A stretch of 64,000 nucleotides of DNA from Enoplolaimus lenunculus. Lineage: Eukaryota; Nematoda; Enoplea; Enoplida; Thoracostomopsidae. This document shows positions 11,741 to 25,300 of this stretch, one piece after another. Positions within the stretch are counted from its first letter, which is position 1, and each line of letters opens with the position of its first letter. The DNA lies in NCBI GenBank assembly GCA_030248215.1, contig JASANG010002713.1, positions 62,001-126,000 of the forward strand, given 5' to 3'. Position numbers and translations under genes: made by a program. The notes below the pieces were generated by a model that was not told where the DNA came from, did no database searches, and was given only the letters and a program-made list of their open reading frames with translations.

Positions 11741-12918
11741 TACAGTATTGACTCGAATAAGAGGGGGAGCGGTAATAAGCGGGGGGTCCCCGTTTTGAGT
11801 ACCGATCAGTAGGAGTCCGTATCCCTAATAAGAACCCGTAAGCGGATAGAGTCCCTAAACCCTAATTAGAGTTCATAAATTACAATACAGTACGCTAAAT
11901 CGTACAATCATCAGCCAATGTTACTTTTAGTGGTGCCCAGCTTTCAATGGCGGATTCAGAAATTTCTGACGGGGGGCGGGCTGGTAAATGATTTGAAAGG
12001 CAATTTTTCATTGAAAAAATATCTGAGGGGAAAATATTGTGAGGTTCTATTCTTAACATATCGGAACATAATGCCGATTTGACTCTTCACAACGTCTCCT
12101 GATGATTCAATTAAATTTTAATTTTTAAGATTTGAGCTTATCTCACTTGCACTTTTTGTGATCTTATATGGACTACTGTGAAATCAAAAATGCATTTTCA
12201 ACAGTTTAAAAATATGTTTCTTTCATGTATTGTAGTGACCCGAATAAAAGAGGCTGATACGGGTGGCGCTATAATTGTCGCGGCAACGTCCGACACCGTG
12301 CGACACCGCAAGTTAAAAAATTTTCTTTATGAATTGTTATGCGATGCCATGTAGAAATTCGTGTGCTTTGCGGTACTGCAGTCCGGTGACGGACAGCGCC
12401 GGACGTCATGAGAAGTATAGCGCCATTTTAAGTATACCATAAAAACTATTCTGGCAGCAAGTATGATTGGATAAAACGACCAAAGTCAAACAGCTCTAAA
12501 TTTTATAAACAATATACTGTAGTGAGCCGAAAAAAGAGAGGAACTGATATTTATGAGGCCAACCCAGTCGGTATCTACTCTTCTTCCTCCACTCTTCTTT
12601 GCTGATAAAGTTTTGGTTTTGCAACTATCCGTTGAATTAAACGTTTATTTGCATTGTATCAACAAAAACTTGAGCGATATGCAATGTCATACTTAGGAAC
12701 GTGCTATCAAAATTTAAGTATGCTTTAAAGTTTCCAATTCAACTTTATTTGGTCCTACGTTGATGCACTACAGTTAGGGATAGTTGACATTTATGGACTC
12801 TAATTAGGGTTTAGGTTTCTATCCGTTTACGGACTTTTATTACGGATACGGACTCCTATTAATCGGGACTCAAAATGGGAATCAACCTTATACCCCCTCT
12901 TATTAATGTCACTGCAAA
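11741..12918. mobile_element. Nested cluster of non-autonomous DNA transposons with TACTGTAGTGACC-type ends
   Basis: The left ~150 bp (from TACAGTATTGACTCGAATAA at 11741) is matched, inverted, by the right ~150 bp ending near 12918. Shared blocks include GTCCCTAAACCCTAATTAGAG / CTCTAATTAGGGTTTAGG and GGACTCCTATTAATCGG. Inside are two more ends of the same type: GTAGTGACCCGAATAAAAG at 12236 and CTGTAGTGAGCCGAA at 12522, and an inverted CACTACAG at 12767. The isolated copy at 44761-44952 confirms the ends. No transposase frame is present. The cluster is probably copies inserted into one another. Confidence 0.6.
12264..12425. mobile_element. Short MITE with TGGCGCTATA terminal inverted repeats
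   Basis: A 162-bp block starts TGGCGCTATA and ends with its exact complement TATAGCGCCA, with further pairing (CAACGTCCG / CGGACGTCA) inside. It is locally GC-rich and non-coding, and lies inside the larger TACTGTAGTGACC cluster, so it seems to be a nested insertion. Confidence 0.5.
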
Positions 12919-13354
12919 TCGTCAAAAAGTTAGTTCAATATTCTAACTGAAGTTTAAACACAGAATTTCTTATCGTATAGCTTAGGCTACTTTTGTGTTA
13001 AAACAATGCGAAGTATTACAAAATTTTTTAGACTAGCATTTCGGAAATCCGGTGGATAACCGGATTTCTGGATAAATATTTCATCTCGGATACATATACG
13101 GATATTTTTCATATCCGGATATCCAGATTTCCGGTGCCCACCTATATTCATTACGCGTAGCTATTGCTAAACACTGCACAGTGCGCGATTATTTTATTTC
13201 TCGTGTACAATTTAGATCTTAGTTGCTCATAGTATACTCCATGCAAGTAGGCTTGCGACAAATTTAAAATTCTCATATAATGTGGATTTGTTCGCGTTAA
13301 AACTACTGCAATAACTGGTAATACGCGCTATAACCATTTGAGATTCTGGTTTCG

Positions 13355-13363
13355 GTATTTCAG
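13355..13363 (+). promoter_or_regulatory. Acceptor-like site just upstream of agrin-like start codon (possible trans-splice site)
   Basis: GGTATTTCAG ends at 13363, only seven bases before the ATG at 13371. In nematodes such a UUUCAG close to the ATG is the usual spliced-leader acceptor. An ordinary cis-splice from an unseen 5' UTR exon would look the same. Inference from position and consensus only. Confidence 0.4.
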
Positions 13364-13370
13364 TCTTACT

Positions 13371-16300
13371 ATGCCACAAACATTTAGTATCTTCACGAGT
13401 ATACTTATTTTTGTGGAAAATATTTATCAAAGCAACGCGTGTTACGGGTTTCCACCAGGTAAGAGTAAATCAAAATGCTTGTATCTCAGATTTTACCCAA
13501 ATCTGATCGATCTATTTAGAAAAAAACTATCGTTGACATTAACGGTGTTAAGGAAAATGCACCCTGTTCTCTTAGTAAAGCTCTTGATTGCTGACAAAAC
13601 ATTTTGACAAGGGGTTAAAATTATTTAATGTACCGCTTCAAGGCCTCACATTTTATACAGATTATATTTCGAAATCCTCACCAACCTTGTTTTATTTTAG
13701 CACAAAAAATTTCAATACCTGTTAAACTTTATGTTTTGTGCTTACACTGCCGCTGAAAAGAAATTAGAATATTTAAAAAACACGAATTAATATTAATAAT
13801 ATTTAAACGCATACATGATACAGAAGGTAAAGTTGTTGTGTCAGTCAAAATCGAATATATTTCCAAAATCAAACACCGTAGTCAGGGAAGAACAGGAAGG
13901 CGGAGCGATCCAGGGACAAAAGCTTAAGTCATGTGAATCCCATCACATGTGCAACCTAAAATTCAAGTCATGGCAGGCTGGCTCGAGTCATTTGCGAATT
14001 ATATTTTTAGTCAATTTTAAGTTTAAATTTCACAGGTCAGCCAGATCCGTGTGAAACAGTAAAGTGTAAACACGGCGCTGAATGCGTTCGATCCATTGAC
14101 GGCCAATCGGCGACTTGTGAATGCCCAAAGCAGTGTTATTACTACGGAGACACGACTGGATCTCGACCGTTGTGTGGAGATAATTTTAAAGATTATTTGT
14201 CTGAATGTCATATGCGGAAGTAAAAAATATTGATTTCGTTTGTTTACCATCCCCGCAAAAAGATTCTTCACAATTATATTGAACTTTCAAAATAATCCAT
14301 GACGTAGACTTGAAAAGTGTAAGCTAAGGTTTAGGCTAAGACGAAGGCCTAAACTTTCCAATGCGTCTAGCAGCTATCGCCAGTTAGTGATAGGCTTTCA
14401 AACACGACTATTCCTGCAGTTGCGAACCTTAAAATTTGCACGGTAGGTCAAACCAAGTGTGAAAAATGTGCTTAATTTCGAAGTTACGCTTCATTTCGAA
14501 GTTAGCCATTCACTGATTCGTAAGTGCAAAAGACCTATCATCAATCAATTATAGGAATTACCTACGTTATATTTGGTAATACGGACCCAAGACTTAGGCT
14601 TAAGTTTAAAATATATTTAGTATTTGGAATAATCTAAACAGTATTTGAAATTTTTGGATGCGGTAGTTGCTTACATGTTTTCATACTTTACTGTAAATTT
14701 TAGTGAATTGAATTCATCATAAATAACTAACACGATAGGCGAATTGATTAATCACCTCATTGCAATTTACATCAAAATATAATTATAATTCTTACATTTG
14801 ATATGCTCTAGCTTTATGTTCAATTTCTGTTATTCGCTTGATTGAAAATCTATTGCAAACTAGCGATAACTTCTATACGCTTAGTTGAGAATACGGTTCT
14901 ACTCAAATAAACAAATTATACTTTCACGAAAAACTTTGTTAACTTTAGGTTTTGAATTTTTGTCAGCAGAAAGTTACAAATTTAAAGCTTTGTTTCAAAA
15001 ACTTTTAAGACAAATAAGTATTTAAATTAATAGTTAACTTAATATTTTCAAGACAAAAGTGTTACCGACCAAGATTTGCATCGGTTGTCGACGTAGGAGA
15101 CGAAGCGAAACCAAACGCGCTAGAATCATTTGTAACAAATTTCGAGTTTCCGTATACACATTTCGTCGTTCATAAGACTATATACAGTTCTTTTTCTTAA
15201 ATAACAAATATCAAGTAGGGGCCTGCCCTACCCACTGTGAGACAAGAGAATCTTGTAACTTTTGAGACTGGGAAGCTTATAGGCTTCAGATTACGCAGTC
15301 TCAGGATTTGGCTTAGGTTTAGGTTTAGGTTTAGGTTTATGCATAGCATGAAAGCCCTTGTATTTTTCCACTAGCCAGTAAAGTTATAAAATAATTTTAT
15401 AGGGACGCGTGTGAAAAGAAAATAACCATCAAACCAAAATATGAATTTGGTCGTTGCGATCCGTGTACAGACATTCCCCGTTGTCCAACGGGAACCATTT
15501 GTAAACTCAATAAGCGTCGAGAAGCATATTGCGCGTGCGATGCCACATGCTTATTAGGGTTGGAATTTGAAAGTGCCGAAATGCCCAAAGACCAGATGTT
15601 AATTTGTGCTTCGAACGGAAAAACGTACCGAAATGAATGTGTAATGCGCGCGGACGGCTGCAAACGCAATTTAAATTTATTTGTGGTTTACAAGCGAAGC
15701 TGTGAAGCAGGTGAGCGACGGACCCGCAACGTACAACTCAAGTAGAATCGGTTGGAATATTTGTGTAGAGGTTAGAAAATCTGGGGGCTTTTCCGTTATT
15801 CTGTTAACCCGCGTTTGCTCAAAAATGGTCGAATTTTTAAAACTTTCTACAGGTTTAAACCTCTCGTTGCCTAAGCCGGACATTTCACACCCAAATCTAA
15901 ATATTTGAAGAATTTTATGTCTTAAGGTCCGAAATTCCCCGGATTTCTTAAATTTTTTGTCAAAAAGTTAGACATAAATTGCATACGTACCATTCGACGC
16001 TATGATTATTCTACTCAGCTTTGCTAACTGCTTCGAACGATACGTTAAATTTGTTTAACTTTTTGACAAATATTCTTTGGGTGGCTACGTCATGTTTAGT
16101 GGTAACAATTTACAGATACGCGAGAAAATACACACTGTTGGGTTTTAAAATTATTTACGCGTATGCGCAGTGCAAAATCTCCATAAGACGTGACAGTCTC
16201 ATGTGCTCGATATTAAATCTCAAATCAAGTAGAAAATATTCATCTAGGAAAAAGTTAGGTCCTGTCCGCGAGCACACCGTCTTTTTGTTGTATAATTACC

Positions 16301-19300
16301 AATCTAAAGTTTGTTACCCAGTAAATTTTTTGGTGCTTTCAGGTATTAATCCATGCGCTGATAGCGAAGGCTGCAAATGGGGCAACTGTGAAATAGATCC
16401 AACGACAAATCAAGCGCGGTGCAGCTGTGATGAAATTTGTGACCAAATTGTTAGTTACTTTTATCATTCAAAATAACATTTGAGTATAAAATGATAAACG
16501 AGTTTCTAAAAATTATACTTTTATTGTAAGTAAGAATTTGTGAATCCAAAAATTAATTTTTACTGTTTTAGCTTTGAAATTCGTGGTTTGTAACGGAGCG
16601 CTAGAGCTGTGAGTTTATAGGTTTTAAGTAGCCGCCTACCATCACCACCTATAATTACCGGTGTTTCAATAGAACCCAAACGAGAGGATGTAACAAGCTC
16701 GGGGTAGGATTTGTCCAGAGTTCATCACATTTGAGCGGTTGCGTATTCACAGGTAAAGGCATAAGTTTGCAAATTAACCCTGCCGAACTCAAAAACCGGG
16801 AAGGGCGTAACTAATATCCAGTCCAATTCCCGAGCTCCACCAAACACAGTTCAGAAACCCATATGCCTGTGATTGGTTAATCATTATCCGGCCGTCTATC
16901 TAGGCGTCATCGCCTAACATGTCGACTAAGCTTACACACCTCAGCTAAGTTCTAGCTGAGTCAACTCAAATTTCATGGTAAAACAATCGAGGTACCATAT
17001 AATCCACTGTATAATTCACCTCGACCGCGTCATACTACGGTACCGACAACTATATAAACTACGAAATCGATAAAAAATCGTGTGTTGCAATTTCTATGAT
17101 TTGCTCATGCTCCACCTACTAGAGGTATTCCTCCCAAATCACCCTGGGTTATCTTACTTTCACCCGTGAGAGCCCGTTTGGCTGCATAACGGCGAGCTGC
17201 GCACTGTCCCAACAGGAAAAGTACTAACGAATAAATTAATCTAATTAAACTTAACTAAATAAACTAAACAGGGAACTTAGGCGAGGGAACAACCACGTGT
17301 CTAACAGGTTAGATTTTTTATAGCATACACCATTTAGCTAGTTTCTGTCGGTAGTTACATAATTATATACGGGATGAACAGAGTAAAAGGCAACGGTGTA
17401 GACTTCGCTTGGTCCCCACCAAGCGTGTGGATTACCTACGCATGAGTAAAAAGCATTCAAACCGATTTGAACTGACAAGAAACAACCGAATTAGTACATT
17501 TTATCGGTAAAACAACTATATACACTAAGCGCCATTTACGACTGAAAAAAATGTAAGAAAAATTATATAAATCAAGTAAACGTATGCATGACCGTTATTG
17601 TACTGCCCCGTACTCCTTTCTATCTTTTGAGCACACAAGTCCGACTTCACCAACTTCAGCCGATTGTGGTGATTCTGCACCGTGCCAACTCCCATTATCT
17701 CTGGGCCGGGACGGCTCAGCTTTTGGATTGGGTTTAGATTAAGAGCTCCGCAGCGAAACCACTTCTGTCTCCGATCGAGTTGGAAGCGGACTAGCCATCC
17801 CTGCTTCAGCCTTCGAGATTGTAGAAAGATCACTATGAGCCTTTGCGTAAAATTATTGCACCTTATATTGTAATTTTATATTAAATACATTTATATAGAC
17901 GGCCAGGCTACCCCTGAATAAAGTGACCTTTTGGTATAGATTTTATTAATTTTTAATTTTCCACTTTTTGCTATCGATTTAATTTCTCAATTTGTACCTT
18001 TATTTTCAGGTCAGGCCTGTTTGCGGATCCGACGGTATAACGTATGATAATGCGTGCGAAATGCGCAAGACGGCATGCAGTCAAAAACGTATGATCTCTG
18101 TTGCATATACTGGAATATGTGGTTAGTTTTTTTTCATGGAAAATATACGTCGTGTATACTGTGAATAGTTCGTGATTTCGGATGCTCAGTGAAACCACCA
18201 TCTCCGCGTTTCAGGTCCGTTTCCAATGACGCTTATTCGCTCTGGTTCAATAACTGCAGTCGTTTACCCTTTTATTCCCCCCAACACCGTATTAAAGCTA
18301 TATTCAGTAAAGCACAAATACCGAGTACACAAGTAAACGAGTAATATGCTTATGTTACCGACCTTATATTCTCCGAAGGTGCCGAAAGTTCCTTTGTTTA
18401 GGTGCTTTCCACACGTCAACTACGATAATACCTAACCCTGTTGTTCCACTAAGTCACAAGCTCACACCGTACAAAACAAATGCAAACTCAACGTGACAAC
18501 TCCGTACTCCGTCACTCCGGTCAACCGTACAAATTCCAAAGTAAATCCCCAAGTAAATCCCGCCGAAACTAGCCCCGCTAGAGTCGATTAATCCTAAGTA
18601 AACTCCAATAAAATCCCAAGAACCCTGTTAACACATTCCCCAGTATACTCCGATTCCCCTGGTACTGCCCGAAGGCCCCGCGCTATGCGCTTCTACTAAA
18701 CGAATCCCTAAGCCGGTTTCATCGTAGACTCACATCCGGAGCTACCGTGACTATACTTCCAATTAATACCTTCCGCCTAAGTCGTCCGGTACTCTTATAC
18801 AAATCGCTCCAAGAAATAACTAAATAACAAGACTGCAAACTGTTAGGTAAAAACACTCCCGAAAATACGCCGCATTTTGTTAGTTGCTGAAGACTAGCAT
18901 GATTATGGACGCTGGCTACCCCAGCCCCCATGTTGGGTTGATTTGCATAATATTGCGTGTCCCGGGCGTCTCGGGCCCCTTAGGGACACTCACATTCACC
19001 TTTGTTATAAAGCAACAACAACAACAACATGTAAACCCCCCAACCCCCTAGCTATGTGCTTACGCACCACAAGCCAACGAAAATATATATTAAGTGGCCA
19101 CGCAGGGCCCTGAGTACAATTACCTTGCGGACGCAGCCGCCACGCATCGATTTATGAATTTCTACGCCGTTTAGCAACGCCCAAGCCTAACTTAAGTTCT
19201 AAGAGAGACTAGGCGGAGCCGGGGATTCCCTTAAGGTGTGCATTTAGGTTTGGTTTTAGATTTGTTTTATATTTTTAGATTGAAATATATTTGGGTGTGG

Positions 19301-22300
19301 CACAGCCACCTACATATACTTTGTTTATTTTTTCCCAAAAATCAATGCGAATCATTCGCCGCCAAAATATTATTTGCAATTTTACCATGACCTAAAAGCT
19401 GGCCTTGGTATCGACGTTCGCATATAAGTGGTGGGATGTTCGAATTAGAGAGGACGCTCACGTCTTGTGGAGATTCTGTACTACGCATACGCGTAATAAT
19501 TGTTGAACACTGTGTATTACGAAGTATGTAGTGTGCATTTCGACAATTCAACGCCCGACATCTTGTCGTTCGACAGTGCCAAAGCTTAAGCAGATGCCCT
19601 CAGCATAATACAGGGTGATAAATGGTCAAATTGGATTACAAGTTGTCAGTCGGTCGTCGAATTTGTCCTTGCGTCAAATTGTCGCGAAACCACTTGGCGT
19701 AAACAATCAGTGTAGTTTTGCTTTATATTATACTCAATGTAGGAAAGGATTAATGATCCCAACTGCATTTAGCAACAACTTGTATACTTTTGCGCGTTGT
19801 CTATTGAAGTGTTTTTATAGGATTTGGACTTTGTCGTAACAACAATTGTTCCGCACAGCTTCCGGGATCAAAATGTGTTGAATCAAACGGCAGTCCAGTC
19901 TGCGAGTGTCCTTCTTGTCTTCCGGAACGTCTTCCAGTTTGTGGATCTGACGGGCGGACATATACCAATCGGTGTGAGCTCGAACGAGAAGCGTGCGAAC
20001 GAAAGATTTCAGCGTTGTACACCAAACATGAGGGAGTCTGTAGTGAGTATATTTTGCCGTTTAAACACAATGATTGGGTTTCTGAAACTTTACTGAAGTA
20101 TTTACTTACGTCATACTTAAATTTTTTGTATTCACTTAAATTATTAAGCAGTACCTATACATTCATTGTAAAACAGGCGAAACATGCAATATTCATGCTA
20201 CTGAGAGTGACGTGTGTGGGCAATGACGATAGATGACGTCAAAAAGCATTGATCTGGTCAAAAATTATAATGTCACCCCTAGCGTTCTAAGTAGCTTCCT
20301 TTGCATCTATCCATAAGTATAAATATATTAAGTATAGTATATATTCGGCGACTTAAGTATTTATATGCTTCGGAGATGTATAAATGGGTTCCGATAACTG
20401 ACCCATGACCCACCTTGATCCATCGGTATCTTACCTATAATCCACCGTGACCCAAACCTCTTACCCAAGTTACCACTTAAAATGTTCTTCACTTACAATG
20501 CAGAAACCAAATTATCGTGTTGCACTACTATACAGCAAGCAACACAAGCAAGCGCGATAAAATGTTTCACAAGATTTGTTACAAATTTGCGCTCTGTCTG
20601 GCTCTAAATGTCGTTTTAATAAAATACGGGTCAGAATGCGTGAAGCCTTTGACCTACGACCCATCCAAAATTAAAAGGATTTCGACCGATGATTCGGCGA
20701 AGACCCACCCGCCCATTTCCAGCTGTTGTATTCTTAAAAAAATAACCATTTTTCTAACCAGAATTCAGAGAAGTATTTAATTAACAAATACTTAAAGTGT
20801 ATTAAAGTGAGTCTTTTTCCAGTGCATCGGCTGGAGTATTCTACACACGTATTAATCTATAAGATGACCCTCCAACGACAACACTTGAAAATATTTCAAG
20901 GGTTGCGCATTTACCAATTATTTCATAAGATTACAATTGCGTAGACTGTGAAAAATTTTGCTGAAATATTCGCTTTAATCAAGAGTGGATGATTACTCTT
21001 TATAACAGCAGTGTGCAAATGGGTACATTCTGCGTATTAAAGAATGTACACGGCACGCGTTGCGTTTTTGGCCTACCCCCCTTATTTGGGGGGGAAACGT
21101 TGAACCAATATTTTGAATTTTAGCTAATGTCGCTCCGATTATATTTTAACTCGTATGTTTACTATGTAGATTAAGTGGTGACTACCCCACCAAATCAGAG
21201 GGGTCGAGCAAAAATGCAACGCGTGCTGGTACACTTTGCGCCATGCACAGCCCAAGCAGTTGCGCACTCTTCTGCAAGGTGGACATCATCCACTCTTGCT
21301 TTAATGGATCGATTTTGCCGGGCGCTCACTCTGTGTCCGTATTTTGTAAACTTATGACTTTCATATGTTTTAAATAATGTAAAGGCGGATGCGAAGATAC
21401 GTCTTGTGATTTTTATGCTCAGTGTGTTTCGGACGGTGAAGGGAACGGCCGTTGTGAATGCGTTGACAGTTGCCCTGAGGTTCGTTTTTAGCTTAGTAAT
21501 TTTAAAATTGAATTTTTGAATTCTGTTTATTGAAATTTAAATTCTTTGTTTGTATGTGAAACGCATTGGCGAATCAAAATCAAATTTATCAAACTAGAAA
21601 TCGCCTCTCATACAGGGAATCCAAGTCAAAATATCGTGTTAAGATTCAGTGCTTGAACTGCGTTTGGGTTCTTTCACACGTCACTCACGAGGTTTTTGTA
21701 TATATTTACGTTGCCCATCAGAAATTTCGAATTCGCCACTGATCTGAAGCAAAATTCATCAAAAAAACCTATCTACTTTAGAGCTTACAAAGCGTCCGCT
21801 CAGAAAATACAAACAGTAGGGGTAACCGGAAGTTTCGTAGAGAGCCAAGATACCGAGAATATCTACACTGCAAAAAATGGTGAGTCAAATTGACTCTCTC
21901 CGAAATAGGCGTTTCCGCACTACAGAAACTGAGTCAAAATTTGACTCCGCCAGAGTCAAATTTGACTAATTGAGTCGCTCGGTGAGTTGAATTTGACTCT
22001 GGCCGAGTCGAATTTTGACTCAGTTTGTGTAGTCCGGAAAAGCCTATTTCGGAGAGAGTCAATTTGACTCACCATTTTTTGCAGTGTAGAAAGCGCAGTG
22101 CCATATGTAAGCATCAGTTCAATTTAAAACAGCTCTTTGGAGCTCGCGTTACGCATTCTAATCCGTTTTTCAGACAAAAGACCCAATCTGTGTGTCGAAC
22201 AACAGCGAATTCTTGCAAACATTCATTAACGAATGTGAATTCGAAAACTACGTCTGCCAAACGAAACAGATTCATTTTAAAATTCATTCTGGGTCTTGCG

Positions 22301-25300
22301 GTAAGGGTGGCGCTAGAGTTTTTAAATCAATTTCAATGCCTTGTGACGACGCTCAGGCGTCGTCTATCGTCACATAACGCATTTTAGGGTCATCACAAGT
22401 CGCATGAAATTATTTGTTGAGCTACTATTATTTGTTTAAAGTAGGCTTGTGATAAGGGTGGCGCTAGAGTTTTTAAACCAATTTCAATGCCTTGTGACGA
22501 CGCTCAGGCGTCGCCTATCGTCACATAACGCATTTTAGGATCATCACAAGTCGCAAGAAATTATTTGTTGAGCTACTATTATTTGTTTAAAGTAGGCTTG
22601 TGATAAGGGTGGCGCTAGAGTTTTTAAATCAATTTCAATGCCTTGTGACGACCCTCAGGCGTCGCCTATCGTCACATAACGCATTTTAGGGTCATCACAA
22701 GTCGCATGAAATTATTTGTTGAGCTACTATTATTTGTTTAAAGTAGGCTTGTGATAAGGGTGGCGCTAGAGTTTTTAAACCAATTTCAATGCCTTGTGAC
22801 GACGCTCAGGCGTCGCCTATCGTCACATAACGCATTTTAGGATCATCACAAGTCGCAAGAAATTATTTGTTGAGCTACTATTATTTGTTTAAAGTAGGCT
22901 TGTGATAAGGGTGGCGCTAGAGTTTTTAAATCAATTTCAATGCCTTGTGACGACCCTCAGGCGTCGCCTATCGTCACATAACGCATTTTAGGATCATCAC
23001 AAGTCGCAAGAAATTATTTGTTGAGCTACTATTATTTGTTTAAAGTAGGCTTGTGATAAGGGTGGCGCTAGAGTTTTTAAACCAATTTCAATGCCTTGTG
23101 ACGACGCTCAGGCGTCGCCTATCGTCACATAACGCATTTTAGGATCATCACAAGTCGCAAGAAATTATTTGTTGAGCTACTATTATTTGTTTAAAGTAGG
23201 CTTGTGATAAGGGTGGCGCTAGAGTTTTTAAACCAATTTCAATGCCTTGTGACGACGCTCAGGCGTCGCCTATCGTCACATAACGCATTTTAGGATCATC
23301 ACAAGTCGCAAGAAATTATTTGTTGAGCTACTATTCTTATTTGTTTAAAGTAGGCTTGTGACTTTGTAAGTCTTTTTGTAACAAATATTAAGGATTTTGT
23401 TCGAAATTATTGATAAATATTAAATTTTTTAGCGACTGCGGTATTGTAAATTTCAAAGAGTTGATTAATTAACTAAGACGCGAAGTTAGTTGTTTTCTGA
23501 GTTAATAGACGTAAGCATTAACTCACTGCTAGTTGAGTCGATTCCGTGGAAGTTGATTACTTAAATCAGAATGAAGTCAATCAACTGAGAATTATATGAT
23601 CTGATAGTTCTAACCTAGATTGAGTGATTCAACTCATCCTGAATTAAAATAAGTTCACTCTAACTTTTACAATGTAAAGTGAATACGTCGACCGAAATTG
23701 CTAGGAAGAATAAAACACAATGTCAAAAAGCTGTTAAATCGATTCATCCCAAAGCCACTTCTGTTAGCAGCTTATTCCATTTCAAGCTTATTTTATAATG
23801 TGAAACCGTATTCTCAAATGTGTGTATCATCTATCACTATAGGTCTAAGTAATTCCCGGCTGTTGTGGATCTCAAACACTGTAAGAAAAAGCATGACACA
23901 CCAAAAATTCGAAAGATATGCTAATTTCAGATTCTTGCCGTTCAATCAACTGCGCATGGGGCATGCGATGCGAAAACGGGGCATGTCGTTGCCCGAGCAG
24001 GTGCCCAGACCCCCGGCTAGAAGTCCCGGTCTGTGCGTCAGACGGTGAAATGTACGCGTCTGAATGCAGTATGGAACGAGTGGCGTGCAAACGAGGGGTA
24101 ACCCTCACAGTGGTTTCATTGAATGCATGCCCAGGACAACTTGAGCCAGTGGTAGCTCGTCCTAGAGGTATATTCCAAATTTTGAAAACCACCGAAAATC
24201 ATGCTTACGAGACGCCACTCCCGTATGTTGCTAGCTTGGAACATCCGTGTGGTGTCCGAACGCGGCCAAACCGGAGGGGTACTCAAAGTTAACAAATGCA
24301 CGAACGTAGGCGCATTCCTACAACTACCCATGTCAAGAAAAGGGACTTACCCATTGGAAGTCTGGGGGACAGAAAGACTTAATGACTATATTCTTACACA
24401 AGACATCCTTGATTTATTCTTATTTATTTATTTATTTATTCTATTTATTTATTTATTTACTTTTGTTCTTTTATTTATTTTAGGTAATGGAGAATGTTCG
24501 CGTCAAACTTGTCAATACGCAGGGGAATGTCTGGATGTAACCGGGGATGGGAAATCTGAATGTGTTTGCAATTTGAACTGCAATTCCCCGCTGCCATCTC
24601 CGCTACTCTTCGGCACAACCGGAGAGGACCGAAGGCCAGGCAACGCTCATGTCCGGCCTGTTTGCGGCTCAGATGGGCGGATGTATTCGTCAGAGTGTTT
24701 CCTTAATGAAGCATCTTGTCGGCAACAAATACCGATTTATGTTGAACCGGATACTGATCTGTGTCATATATTGGATCGTAAGAAATTTGAGAGTCAGACA
24801 CATTTTATACGTATATGTATGTATATTCACTTAGATGAGCCCACTCAAAATAAAACTTTTGTACTGGGACTTTGGCCAATGTTACTTTTAGGAGAGTCCC
24901 GTTTTTCAGCGGGACTGCAAGACGCAGGAGTGCAAGCGGAAAACTAAAAAATGGGACAGGCTTGTTTCGGGCAAATGCGAAAATAGGACAGCTGCAAATT
25001 TTAGCTGGAAATACAAAAAAATGGGATAGCTGCAAATCTTAAATGAGAAAGTGGAAAAATGGGACAGCGATATTTTTTCACTGAGAAACCGGGAAAATGG
25101 AACAGGCTTGTTTAGTGTAAATGGGAAAAAGGGACAGCTGCAAATATTCGCTGGAAAAAAACAAAAAATGGGACAGCTGTAAATCTTAAATGAGAAAACG
25201 GAAAAATGGGACAGCGATATATTTTTACTGGGAAAGCGGGTAAATGAGACAGGCTTGTTTAGTGTAAATGGCAAACTGGGACAGCTGTAAATTTTCGCTG

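Noticed and set aside
20562-20780. Small frame with a signal-peptide-like start ([18 protein letters not shown]) nested in an agrin intron
   Set aside because: Only 72 codons, no homology recognised and no supporting signals; cannot be told from chance.
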